64,000 nucleotides of DNA, taken from the NCBI GenBank assembly GCA_036267155.1, contig DATAWP010000022.1, forward strand, positions 49,887 to 113,886. The letters are read 5' to 3'. Each line of letters starts with the position of its first letter. Position 1 is the first letter of the stretch. The notes under the pieces are model-generated. The model searched no databases and had not been told where the DNA came from. It worked only from the letters and a program-made list of their open reading frames with translations. Made by a program: the position numbers and the translations under genes. This stretch comes from PALSA-1353 sp036267155 (lineage in GTDB: Bacteria > Planctomycetota > Phycisphaerae > Tepidisphaerales > Tepidisphaeraceae). Below are positions 1 to 8,945 of the stretch, one piece after another.

Positions 1-2730
1 ATCCACCGCTTCCTGCGCCTGCTTGAGCGCATCGCTGTGCTGCTGATTCTTGTCCAGGATCGCCGCATAACGCAATAAAACCTGTGCCAATGCCGCGTAA
101 AGTTGCGGCTGATCAGGCCGTGCGTTCAACTCCGCCTCGATTTCCGTCACCGCTTCGGATGGCTGGCCATAGTTCAACTCGTGCGTCAGCTTCAACTCCC
201 GAAGTGTCTGATTCCCCGGCATCCGATCCATTCCCTGCTTAATCGTGCTCAGCGCATCGTCCGGTCTGTGCAGGGCGTAATAACACTGCGCCAGACCTAC
301 GTACGCCTCAACCACGTTGGACTGCTTTTGCAGGCACTGCAAATATTGCGGGATCGCCTGGTCGAATTGCCCCTCTTTCTGAAGCACGTCCCCCATCGCA
401 AGCCAGGATCGCGAAAACTCCGGCTTGTCCTGAACCAACTCGCGGGCGATCCGCTCGGCGCCGGCGTTGTCACCCTGCGCTTCGGCAAGCGAAAGCTGGA
501 ACATCGCGCCCCCCGCCTGGTCGGCATCCGCTTTGGCCAGCTTCGGAATGCACGCCCCCGCTTCCGCATAGCGCTTGGTCCGTATGTACAGATCGAACAG
601 CAGTTCCTGAATATGCGGCGAATCCGGCGATAATTGCTCCGCCGCCTTCAGATGAAGTTCTTCGGCTTCGGAATCGCCCCGGCCCGAGGCCATCGCGGCC
701 TGCATCAATTCGCCTTGAACTTTATCCGGATTCCCCTTGGCCAATTCCTCCTGCAGATCCTCCAAAACCTTGGGGCTTTCGCCCTTCAGGGCCGGGATCA
801 GCAGCTGCAGTTGTGGCTGGCCCGGATTCGCCGCCAGGCCTCGGTTTGCCGCATCCACGGCCTGATCCTTCTTACCTTCCGAGTACAGCACCCTGGCCAG
901 CAGAATGAAGTCGGTCACATCCTTGGGATCTTTGGCGACCGTCGCGTTCAACAGCCGCGCCGCCTCACCGAAATCCTTGATCTGCACCGCGACCCGCGCC
1001 TTCTTCGAGGTCATCTCCGGTGTGTCCTCGTCCATCTTGACGTAACGCCGTTTGATCTCATCCTTGTTTTTGTCGGGATCCGCCAGTAGATATTGGATGT
1101 GATAAAGATTCAGGGCGGGATCTCCCGGGTCGAGCTTTTCCAATTCATCCAGTTGCGCCTGCACCTGGTCGGGTTGCTCGGTCAGCAGCAACTCCACCAA
1201 CATCTTCTTGACCTGGATCACCATCTCTTTGTTCACGGCGGTGCCGGCTTGCTGAAATTGCTGTGCCAGATTCTTCAAAACCCCCAGGGCGTCGGCTCGC
1301 TGATTGGTCTGCTCGTACCCCTGGGCCAGCAGCAGTTGCAGGTAATAATCCTTCGCGGCGGACGCATCGGACGTCATGAGCTTGCTCAGCATCTGCACTT
1401 CCTGCATTGCTTCGGCCGGCGAGGACATCAGGCGAAATCGCGCCTCGATCTCCTTGAGCGGTAAAATCGACCTGTAGGATGCGACCTGATCCAGTTTGCT
1501 CATCGCCTGCTGAATTTCATCGTGCAATGCCGTCTTCTCGGGCGAATCGTGCATCGGCGCGTAGTTCATCACCTGAAGATTCACGAGCGTCAGCATCAGC
1601 CGGAACCTCATGCCGTACAGCGCCACGTGGGTTGGGTCATCCTGCAGCGAAGCCAGCCCCATCTTCAACAACCGCACCGCCTGGGTGCGAGTCGCCGGGT
1701 CCCGGCCCAGCAGGTCGCCCAGGTCCAGCCGAACCTCTGGCGAATCCTGGGGCATCTTCCGGTAAATGGCGATCGCTCCCGCCCGGTCTCCGTGCCGCAG
1801 CGCCAAGTTCGCGGCGAACTCGTTGATCTCCATGTATTGCGGGTCGATTTCCTTCACCAGCGCCCGTGCCCGCGATATCTCGGCCACGGCGCGATCGTTG
1901 TCCTGCTTCGCCACGTCCGGCGAGGACTGGTTGACCGACGCCAACATCATCAGAACCTCCGCAAAGCGATAGTGCATCGCCGCGTTGTGATCCTGCGATC
2001 CACCGTCTTTGCCGGTCAATACCGATTCAAACGTCGCGGTCGCGGCGTCGTATAAATCCGTCACATCCTTGCGCCGGAGTTGCGAAGGATTGTCCCCCGC
2101 CAAACGCGCCCCTTCCTTGACCTTCGCCGTCGCGATCACCCACGGCAAATCCGAATCGGCCGGATGTTTTTTCCACTGCGCGTTTAAATCCTTGATCGCG
2201 TTGTCTACATTCTTCTGATCGATATTCAGATTGCTGACCCATTCCTGGATCACCAACCGATCCGGCAATGACGCCAGGTTTTCGTCATCGGGCGACAGCG
2301 CCTGCGCGCGATTGGTGTAATCGATCGCATGCTGATAGAGCGTTGTATCCGGGCTCCCCGACGCGGCCTGTGTGTATAGCTTGCTCAGCGCCATCAGCGC
2401 CGGCAGGAATTTCGGATCGATCTCCAGGGCACGCTGGTACGCCGCCACCTCCTGCGCCTGGGCCGTCGGGTCCGTCTGCTCCGTCTGCGCCAGCGCCTGC
2501 CCCAGCATCACCTGCAACTTGGGGTCCTTGGGACCCAGACTCGCCGCCTTGGCGAAATCGTCGATCGCGTTGGCCCAATTGTGGTCCTTGATCGCCTGCT
2601 GGCCCAATGCCACATAATGGTCGGGATACTCGTGGACCCGTAGCTTCCAGATCAAGCCGACTGCAACCGCCGCCGCTATCACAATCAGGAGCAGGATCGT
2701 CAAAAACTGGGTGTTGACTCGTCGAGCCAT
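1..2730 (-). CDS. Large TPR-repeat membrane-anchored protein, 3' end outside window
   Basis: The reading frame is open from an ATG at 2730 to the window edge (910 codons without a stop), so the C-terminus is missing. Residues about 9-27 form one hydrophobic segment after a positively charged MARR start, which suggests an inner-membrane anchor with the rest outside. Nearly all the remainder is helical with repeated alanine/leucine and 'P' spacing typical of tetratricopeptide repeats (for example 'DHNWANAIDDFAKAASLGP' near residue 50), in two or more arrays. It lies directly downstream of the EpsI-like and exosortase genes on the same strand. Large TPR proteins are common in PEP-CTERM/exopolysaccharide loci (PrsT-like), so a scaffold role in secretion or polymer assembly is inferred, not shown. 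TPR assignment is firm; function is open. Confidence 0.85.
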   Translation of the reverse strand, partial: MARRVNTQFLTILLLIVIAAAVAVGLIWKLRVHEYPDHYVALGQQAIKDHNWANAIDDFAKAASLGPKDPKLQVMLGQALAQTEQTDPTAQAQEVAAYQRALEIDPKFLPALMALSKLYTQAASGSPDTTLYQHAIDYTNRAQALSPDDENLASLPDRLVIQEWVSNLNIDQKNVDNAIKDLNAQWKKHPADSDLPWVIATAKVKEGARLAGDNPSQLRRKDVTDLYDAATATFESVLTGKDGGSQDHNAAMHYRFAEVLMMLASVNQSSPDVAKQDNDRAVAEISRARALVKEIDPQYMEINEFAANLALRHGDRAGAIAIYRKMPQDSPEVRLDLGDLLGRDPATRTQAVRLLKMGLASLQDDPTHVALYGMRFRLMLTLVNLQVMNYAPMHDSPEKTALHDEIQQAMSKLDQVASYRSILPLKEIEARFRLMSSPAEAMQEVQMLSKLMTSDASAAKDYYLQLLLAQGYEQTNQRADALGVLKNLAQQFQQAGTAVNKEMVIQVKKMLVELLLTEQPDQVQAQLDELEKLDPGDPALNLYHIQYLLADPDKNKDEIKRRYVKMDEDTPEMTSKKARVAVQIKDFGEAARLLNATVAKDPKDVTDFILLARVLYSEGKKDQAVDAANRGLAANPGQPQLQLLIPALKGESPKVLEDLQEELAKGNPDKVQGELMQAAMASGRGDSEAEELHLKAAEQLSPDSPHIQELLFDLYIRTKRYAEAGACIPKLAKADADQAGGAMFQLSLAEAQGDNAGAERIARELVQDKPEFSRSWLAMGDVLQKEGQFDQAIPQYLQCLQKQSNVVEAYVGLAQCYYALHRPDDALSTIKQGMDRMPGNQTLRELKLTHELNYGQPSEAVTEIEAELNARPDQPQLYAALAQVLLRYAAILDKNQQHSDALKQAQEAVD

Positions 2731-2868
2731 ATCTATGCCTTCATCCGCCGCTTATGATCGCGGCCCGAATCGGCCGCTTGAAACGAAATGGGTTAACTCC
2801 TATTACGCCGCATATCGGCCCAAAGTTGCAACATTTCGACACTGCCGCCTGTTTCGCCCGCACTGATC

Positions 2869-3864
2869 TCAAGAATGCGATTGCCGCTTCAGCTTATTCC
2901 AGTCCGGAAAACATGTTTCGATCTGTGGGCGGGCCACGGTCAGGAACTCGGTCATCGCCGTGCTGGCGACGTCGGTATCCTCACCCAGGGTCATCAACTC
3001 GATTTTCGCATAATAGCCGTAGCGTTCCGTCAGGTCTTCCAGCGTTTGCCGCACGCCCAGCGGGTCGCTCTCGTAATGACCATTCGTGTGAAACACGTAA
3101 GCCACGCACTTGGAAACTCGGTTGCTCCCCGTCGAGTCCTGAAAGCTGATAAACCGCACCGACAGCGGATAGTACTGGCCCGCCGCGTTGGGGCCGAGCT
3201 TCCACGTCGGCACCGTATAGCTCGACGGTTCATAGCCATCCGCGATGTAGCACCGATCCGGAATATGCGCCACTGTGTCCACCAGGCCCGTGTAGTACGT
3301 CAATCCCAGATGGATCACGTCGCCTGAATGCCCCCTCATCTCCACCGCCGTCAGGATGTCTTTCCGTTCGTTGGGGGTTTTGCCCTTCAAAGCATCGGTG
3401 ATCATCTGCACCTGCTGACCGAACGACGCCAGATTGAACTTTCCCCTTGCCGCATCGGCCGCGAGATCCCTTGCCGCGTCCAGATCGGAAGGCTGTGTCG
3501 TTGCACCGGTTTTTACGGAGTCGGCCGCCAGGTATGCCATGAAATCAGCGCCCGCGCGATCGACCTGAATGTAATCCCGATAGAGGTACTTTTCCGTGCC
3601 GAGGATATCCTCCGTCTCCTTGTCCAGCTTGTCGTCCTGCGAAACCTGCAGCCAATGCCCCATCAGCGCCGGGATTTCGCGGAACTCCCTTGGCTGGGGG
3701 ACTGCATCCTTCTTGAAATGCAATTTGAGATTCCACACAAAGCCGTTGAACACCACCGCCGACAGCAGCAGAATCGCCGATACGACCACGAACGCCGGCT
3801 GGGCAAATCCACGCGAGGGTTGTTGTTTGAGCGCGTGCTGGTTCATATCGGCTCCCGGGTTCAT
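2869..3864 (-). CDS. EpsI-like exosortase-associated protein
   Basis: A 331-residue protein whose ATG overlaps the stop codon of the upstream exosortase gene (ATGA), so the two are probably translationally coupled. After a short polar N-terminus there is one membrane segment (about residues 20-40), then an exported domain with features of the EpsI family: an early 'ALMGHWLQVSQD' stretch, and a central 'HIPDRCYIADGYEP' segment matching the family's conserved Cys-x(4-5)-Gly-(Trp/Tyr) signature. A Thr/Gln-rich insert with 'TTQPS' sits between residues about 100 and 160. EpsI-like domains accompany exosortases, either fused to their C-terminus or as a separate gene as here; their biochemical role is not settled. 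A second ATG at 3846 is possible but the coupled start is preferred. Confidence 0.85.
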   Translation of the reverse strand: MNPGADMNQHALKQQPSRGFAQPAFVVVSAILLLSAVVFNGFVWNLKLHFKKDAVPQPREFREIPALMGHWLQVSQDDKLDKETEDILGTEKYLYRDYIQVDRAGADFMAYLAADSVKTGATTQPSDLDAARDLAADAARGKFNLASFGQQVQMITDALKGKTPNERKDILTAVEMRGHSGDVIHLGLTYYTGLVDTVAHIPDRCYIADGYEPSSYTVPTWKLGPNAAGQYYPLSVRFISFQDSTGSNRVSKCVAYVFHTNGHYESDPLGVRQTLEDLTERYGYYAKIELMTLGEDTDVASTAMTEFLTVARPQIETCFPDWNKLKRQSHS

Positions 3865-5387
3865 TGTGGCTCCCGCGGTGAATTCGAATCTCCATTGCCG
3901 CTGCCGCGCTTGGGATAGGCTGGCGGCCGAGGCGCCGGTCGAGCGGTCTGCGGCGGCGGCACGAACGATTTCGCGCCGCCCCCGGTCAGTGGCCGGCGCG
4001 GCACCGCCGCCGGCTTTGCTGCGGGAGGTACCGGCCTTACCGCGGGCGCGGTGGGCGGGGGCGCCGATGCCGCCGGCTTGGCCGGCGCAGGCTTCTGGGG
4101 CGCGCTTTCGACCCTCGTCGCCGCCAAGCTCCGCGGCGCTGCGTGCGGCGGCAAAACCGCCGGCGATACCGCCGTCGCACGGGTAATGACCTTCGGCGCC
4201 ATCGCCACCACACGCCGATCGATCTGTTCCACGAATATCTGATCTAAAACCCAACCGACCAGCAATATCAGCAAAAATGCCGGAATCAGCATGATCAAAC
4301 CCACAAACTGGTGCGCAAAATTCTCGGACAATGAGTGGCTCACGTACCGATCCAAAAGCCCCTGCCCCGACACTCTCATCACGTTGCAAAAAATCGCGAT
4401 CGGAATGGCGAACAACACCACGATGATTTTTTGCCACAGCGGCCGGCTCGACAGGAACGCCACCGCAGCCGCCACCGATATGAATGTCATCAGCGAACGC
4501 ATCCCTGCGCACGCCTCGGCCACGTTGAGCGTTCGCCAGTTGCCGTCCCCGCCGATCATCGAAATCTTTGTCCCCCCTACCGACGCTTCAACCCCCGTAA
4601 TCTGCAGCGTATATACCGCGACGTTTGCCGCTAACTGCTGCAAAGGCCCGGCCACCTTGCTGTAAACCAGCCCGGGCCATGGAAGGCCGCAAATCAGAAA
4701 CGCGATCGGAAACCACGCGATTTTCATCGCGCTCCACCCCGCTAGCGCGAGTACCACGCCGAAAAGCGTGATCACCATCCCGAAATCCTTCAGGAAATCG
4801 TTCTGGCCCGGAAAGATCGCGTATTGGAAAACCGCGATGCCAAAGACCATGACGAAGCCGCCGAACCATCCGGCGGAATGATGGTCCGCCTGCTGGATAT
4901 ACGGTTCGGCGCCACGCCACGAGCTAAGCGCCATCGCTGTCCCCAGAAGCACCGCAACCACTGCCGCGACGGGGATCAATTGCCGTCCTGCCTCTTCCCG
5001 CACCAGAACCAGCGGCAGGAGCAGCGCAATGGTCAGCAACGCCATGACGCGAGTCGAGATCTGACGCCGGGTTGCCGGCAGCGACCAGGTTTTCCCCAGC
5101 AGCTTTTCACGGTTTACGTAAAGATAATAAAGCCCGATGAACGGAATGCAGATGGCGTGGCCCCAGTTCGCCTCGCCGTAAAACGGATTGGTCTTGTCCC
5201 ACAGCCGCCGAAGATTCGGCCAAAACAGTGCTGCGAACAGTGCCGTTATAACCCCGATCTGAATCCACGTCGATCGCTTCAAGCCGAACATGATCGGCGA
5301 ATCACCGAGCGCGGTCGGGGCCTCGGCAGGGGCGTCAGCTACCATCACGCCAAGATGGCTCTCCTCGCTAAGATGCGTTTGGCTCAT
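3861..5387 (-). CDS. Exosortase (PEP-CTERM protein-sorting transpeptidase)
   Basis: A multi-spanning membrane protein of 508 residues. The exosortase catalytic triad is visible: Cys293 in 'AEACAGMRS', Arg338 in 'NVMRVSGQG' and His359 in 'NFAHQFVG', each in or near a membrane helix. Exosortases cleave the PEP-CTERM tail of exported proteins on the outer face of the inner membrane. Only one PEP-CTERM protein (61666-62322) is seen in this window. After the last helix (about residue 410) comes an unusual 100-residue Pro/Ala-rich tail of low complexity ending in 'SPREPQ'. The ATG at 5387 is chosen; an in-frame TTG at 5417 would add ten residues. The 3' end overlaps the EpsI-like gene by four bases. 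Confidence 0.93.
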   Translation of the reverse strand: MSQTHLSEESHLGVMVADAPAEAPTALGDSPIMFGLKRSTWIQIGVITALFAALFWPNLRRLWDKTNPFYGEANWGHAICIPFIGLYYLYVNREKLLGKTWSLPATRRQISTRVMALLTIALLLPLVLVREEAGRQLIPVAAVVAVLLGTAMALSSWRGAEPYIQQADHHSAGWFGGFVMVFGIAVFQYAIFPGQNDFLKDFGMVITLFGVVLALAGWSAMKIAWFPIAFLICGLPWPGLVYSKVAGPLQQLAANVAVYTLQITGVEASVGGTKISMIGGDGNWRTLNVAEACAGMRSLMTFISVAAAVAFLSSRPLWQKIIVVLFAIPIAIFCNVMRVSGQGLLDRYVSHSLSENFAHQFVGLIMLIPAFLLILLVGWVLDQIFVEQIDRRVVAMAPKVITRATAVSPAVLPPHAAPRSLAATRVESAPQKPAPAKPAASAPPPTAPAVRPVPPAAKPAAVPRRPLTGGGAKSFVPPPQTARPAPRPPAYPKRGSGNGDSNSPREPQ

Positions 5388-5563
5388 GGGACTAGGCGGC
5401 CACGCCGGCCGATGCAAATCACAACCTGCCGGACTTTTACGGCCGGCTATAACAGTGTGTTCGACCCGCCATCCCCTAAAATCAATGATGGGGCCTCACA
5501 ACTCTATCAGCACAATGCGCTTCGGACTAAAGTGTCGCAAACTACGCCAAAATGCTTCCGTCC

Positions 5564-6949
5564 CTAGAAGCCCAATTGGGGTCCGGTATAAAAATTACGA
5601 TCATAAAGGAAGCCAAATCCATAAGTTAAGCGAAATGAGTTTCTCGCCGCAGCCAAAAAAGGCGCAACAAAATGCGTTCCGACGTAAACCACGTCGTTCG
5701 GTTTAAGATAAATATCCGGTTGGGTTAGCGACAAAATATTACCTAGATTAATACGGACACAAACCTCCCGGTTCGTGCCGATCCTGCGGATCACCTCGGT
5801 TCGATCCGGAAATGCAAGATCATCTCCCCCGCCCGCGGAAATCCAGGCCTGCTTCAGCGTCACCCGAACGCCGTTAAGCGAGTAAACCCCCGCCCGAGTC
5901 ACGTGGCCACCCATGTAGTAAACCCCGGTCACCGGGTCCGGTACGATAATCATGTCCCCGGGCCGGATCACAACGTTGTATTTCAACTCTCCGTATTGAC
6001 GCAATTGGTCGATGGGCACGCGAATGATCCGCACATCGGCCGGCGCTTCCACATCATCAAACTTGAAAACATGAGATGAGCCAGGCTTGGCCATGTTGTC
6101 CATCGCCACCGGCCGAGTGGCCGGACCGGTTGGATTGGCTCGACCCTGCGGCGTCGGCGGGGTGCTCGATGGACCCGCCGGTGCGTTCGTGCCCGGTGGC
6201 GCCAGCAAATCGCCCGGCTGGGTCGTGGCGCCACCGCCTCCCTCCGGCGAGGTCTGCGGCGTCAACGACGTTCCGTTCGGCTGCGTCGGCGGGGTCAACT
6301 TCCGAATGATATATGCATAATTCGCGCCTATCACCTGAACCGGCGCACGCGATGTCACCATCGCATCCAACATCCGGTAATCAGGACGCGTGATCTGATA
6401 TTCTCCCGGCTCGCCTACATTCCCCTGAATGCTGAACGTCCTGGCCCGCGCCTCGGAAACCGTCACCGAAACACGCGCGTTACGGATCAGCCTCGCATCC
6501 TCGTATGCCTTGGAAATCGCCGTTTCCAGCCCACGCTCCGTCAATCCCGAAGCCTTCACCGGTGAGATGAACGGCAGACTCACCATTCCCGTTTCCGTCA
6601 CCCGAACCGTCTTCACCTGTTCGCCGGTCCCCTCCCCCATCAGGTCGAAAATCGAGACGTTCAGCAGGTCGTTGGGACCAATCTGATAGTCCGAAACATC
6701 CGGAATCAGATCGCCCGGCTCAATGTCCGTCGCGTTCGCAAATGCCGAGTCCGGTTCCTCGACCCCGCTCGCCAGCGTATCCAGCACCGGAACGACCATC
6801 GGTTGGCCCGGAGCCTCAATGTGCGGCTCAGCCGGATTGAAGAAGTCGTTCAATTCGCATCCACTTAATAGACCGCTGAGCGCGACCCACACCACTACTG
6901 AGAACGCTCCGCTCACGAATCCCTTGCCAGAGGTTGAAGACAGACGCAA
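5564..6949 (-). CDS. Wza-type polysaccharide export outer-membrane lipoprotein
   Basis: The chosen start is a TTG at 6949 because it follows an AAAGGAG ribosome-binding site by six bases and gives a clean lipoprotein signal peptide ending in the lipobox 'LLSGC'. The protein (461 residues) then has the Poly_export domain ('YQIGPNDLLNVSIFDLMG', about residue 90) followed by two SLBB-like segments, the first near 'VSVTVSEARARTFSIQGNVGEPGEY' and the second near 'GVYYMGGHVTRAGVYSLNG', separated by a Pro/Gly/Thr-rich linker carrying 'TTQPGD' and 'ATRPVA'. Such proteins form the outer-membrane channel for capsule or exopolysaccharide. The gene lies upstream of the exosortase gene on the same strand. 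A longer TTG start at 7090 exists but would bury the signal peptide. Confidence 0.92.
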   Translation of the reverse strand: MRLSSTSGKGFVSGAFSVVVWVALSGLLSGCELNDFFNPAEPHIEAPGQPMVVPVLDTLASGVEEPDSAFANATDIEPGDLIPDVSDYQIGPNDLLNVSIFDLMGEGTGEQVKTVRVTETGMVSLPFISPVKASGLTERGLETAISKAYEDARLIRNARVSVTVSEARARTFSIQGNVGEPGEYQITRPDYRMLDAMVTSRAPVQVIGANYAYIIRKLTPPTQPNGTSLTPQTSPEGGGGATTQPGDLLAPPGTNAPAGPSSTPPTPQGRANPTGPATRPVAMDNMAKPGSSHVFKFDDVEAPADVRIIRVPIDQLRQYGELKYNVVIRPGDMIIVPDPVTGVYYMGGHVTRAGVYSLNGVRVTLKQAWISAGGGDDLAFPDRTEVIRRIGTNREVCVRINLGNILSLTQPDIYLKPNDVVYVGTHFVAPFLAAARNSFRLTYGFGFLYDRNFYTGPQLGF

Positions 6950-7104
6950 GACGCGCTCCTTTCCAACTGTTGTCAACGATCCCGATCCTGCCCGGTTCCG
7001 CCCCATCCATCGCCGATCCGCGGCACCGGGGGTCCGAGGAATATTGCAGGAAAAACCGTCCGTTAGCAAGCAACTCCACCCCATCGGCAAAACACTTCTT
7101 TATT

Positions 7105-8631
7105 TTAACCCAATCTTCTCATCTGTCGCGTGATGCTTCCCTGGGCAACGATTTTCCTTTCCACTTTCAGTTGCTCGGCCGGCAGATGTTTCAGCAAAAA
7201 TCCCGGCCGATCGCTCCTGCCCCCTCGTTGGTAGTCCCGCCAAACGTCCGCCGCCACCTCGCCCGCCTGCTGCCCCAACTCCCCGGTCAGAAACACAAAC
7301 AGCAACTCCGCCAGACGACCCAGCGCAATGCCGTGGCTCCTCCTCTCGCGCTCGAACATCCAATCGCTGAAGTGCAAAAATCGCGCAAACGGCGACCCGT
7401 CCCGCCATAGCCGCGGCGACGTTTCCACGAAATTTCCGCTGTTGGCGACCAAATCCCAGTACCGCGCAAATCGCCGCAGCCGTTGCATCATCGCGAAATC
7501 AATCGCCCGGGTTTGCAAAACCTCGTACGGCGCGTGCGGGCTATAGACCATCTGGAACTCCCCATCGTGCCGAACAATCGGCGTGCCTCGCAGCCGCTTG
7601 AGCATGCCTACTTGAATTTCCTGCGGCCCCAGCCCCACGAGTCGATCAAACCCCGCCGCGAAGCTCGCCACGTCCTCCCCGGGCAGCCCTACGATCAAAT
7701 CCACGTGCAGATGCACTCCGCTCCGCTCGCGCAGAAATTTCAAATTCTCCTCCGCACGCCCGGCATCCTGCCGCCGGCTGATCCGCTGGCACACCTCCGG
7801 ATTGAAGCTCTGAATCCCCACCTCGAATTGCAGCGCCCCCGCCGGAAACTTCGCGATCAACTCCCGCAGCCCCTCCGGCAGGCGGTCCGGAATCATCTCG
7901 AAATGAAAAAACATCCCCGGCCGATACGCCTTCAGAAAAAAATCCAAAATCGCCCGGCTCGTCTGAAGGTTCAGATTAAATGTCCGATCGACGAATTTGA
8001 ATCGTCGCAACCCGCGATCCAGCAGCCCTTGCATCGCCGCCAGAAATTCCTCCGCCGGCACGTTCCGCACCGGCACATCGAGCGACGACAAACAAAACTC
8101 GCAAGAGAACGGACACCCGCGCGAAGCCTCGACATACACCACGCGATGCTCCAGATCGCGATCGTCATAAAAATCATACGGCAACTTCAGCGTTAAAAAA
8201 TCCGGCAACCCGGCCGCGATCACCTTCGCCGCCGGCCGCAATTCGTCGACCAGCTTTTCGCACAATTCTCCAAACGCCAGATCCGCTTCGCCGGTGATGA
8301 CGTAATCAGCCATCCGGCAAATTTCCTGCAGATCGGTTTCGTGACTGACCTCCGGCCCGCCCAGCACGACGACGATTTCCGGCCGCACCCGCTTCAATTC
8401 CGCCACCACCTGCGTCGCCGGCGTGACGTTCCAAATATAAATTCCGATCCCCACGATCCGCGGATTCTCCGCCAGAATCGCTTCGACCACATCGGTCGAT
8501 TTCTGATTGATATCGAACTCCAGGATTTTCGCCCGCGGCTGAAGGCGCCCCATGTTCGCCATGAGATACCGCAACCCAAACGCCGCGTGGGCGTACTTCG
8601 CATTGAGAGTTGTCAGAACGATGTCCGCCAT
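7105..8631 (-). CDS. B12-binding domain radical SAM protein (DUF4080-like)
   Basis: A 508-residue protein. Residues 1-140 form a cobalamin-binding-like Rossmann domain ('KILEFDINQKSTDVVEAILA', 'VLGGPEVS'). The radical SAM core follows with the cluster motif CxxxCxxC at Cys173, Cys177 and Cys180 ('RGCPFSCEFC'). The C-terminal 130 residues resemble the DUF4080 region. Start at ATG 8631, preceded by GAGG seven bases upstream; the frame stays open farther 5' but that stretch has no protein-like character. The family is widespread but its substrate is generally unknown. It is divergent from the glycosyltransferase gene and sits next to the export locus; a link to glycan modification is only a guess. 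Confidence 0.88.
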   Translation of the reverse strand: MADIVLTTLNAKYAHAAFGLRYLMANMGRLQPRAKILEFDINQKSTDVVEAILAENPRIVGIGIYIWNVTPATQVVAELKRVRPEIVVVLGGPEVSHETDLQEICRMADYVITGEADLAFGELCEKLVDELRPAAKVIAAGLPDFLTLKLPYDFYDDRDLEHRVVYVEASRGCPFSCEFCLSSLDVPVRNVPAEEFLAAMQGLLDRGLRRFKFVDRTFNLNLQTSRAILDFFLKAYRPGMFFHFEMIPDRLPEGLRELIAKFPAGALQFEVGIQSFNPEVCQRISRRQDAGRAEENLKFLRERSGVHLHVDLIVGLPGEDVASFAAGFDRLVGLGPQEIQVGMLKRLRGTPIVRHDGEFQMVYSPHAPYEVLQTRAIDFAMMQRLRRFARYWDLVANSGNFVETSPRLWRDGSPFARFLHFSDWMFERERRSHGIALGRLAELLFVFLTGELGQQAGEVAADVWRDYQRGGRSDRPGFLLKHLPAEQLKVERKIVAQGSITRQMRRLG

Positions 8632-8945
8632 TGCAAAACCTCGGTCAACCGCGAAGTATAAGCAATCGAGGTTTTTGAAACACCGCGGTGAATGATCGAT
8701 TTCCCCACAGCACGGCGGTTTTGACCGTCGCGTTCCCCCACACGTTACCGGCAGGATATCAAACGGGCCTTCCAGAGGTTCATCTTGCGTGCCCGGGGCT
8801 TCCGGCACGATAGCAAAAAAAATCTTGAAAATTCCACCTTTTCATGTTCCGTTAAGATTGTCCTTCGTATGTTCCCAGTGAATTAGGAATTTCGTTTCTC
8901 AGTGCAAGAATTTTGGTTGGTGCATTATGTGGAGAATAGGGGGCG
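8632..8945. other. Divergent intergenic region
   Basis: This 314-base gap separates the divergent radical SAM and glycosyltransferase genes and must hold promoters for both. The half next to the glycosyltransferase (8815-8945) is AT-rich compared with its surroundings. TTGAAA-like hexamers occur but I could not pair one with a convincing -10 box, so no promoter is called. No gene is seen. Confidence 0.5.

Noticed and set aside
103..2617. Several plus-strand frames of 60-180 codons in the first 2.6 kb
   Set aside because: All lie opposite one uninterrupted TPR-repeat frame on the minus strand that explains the region.
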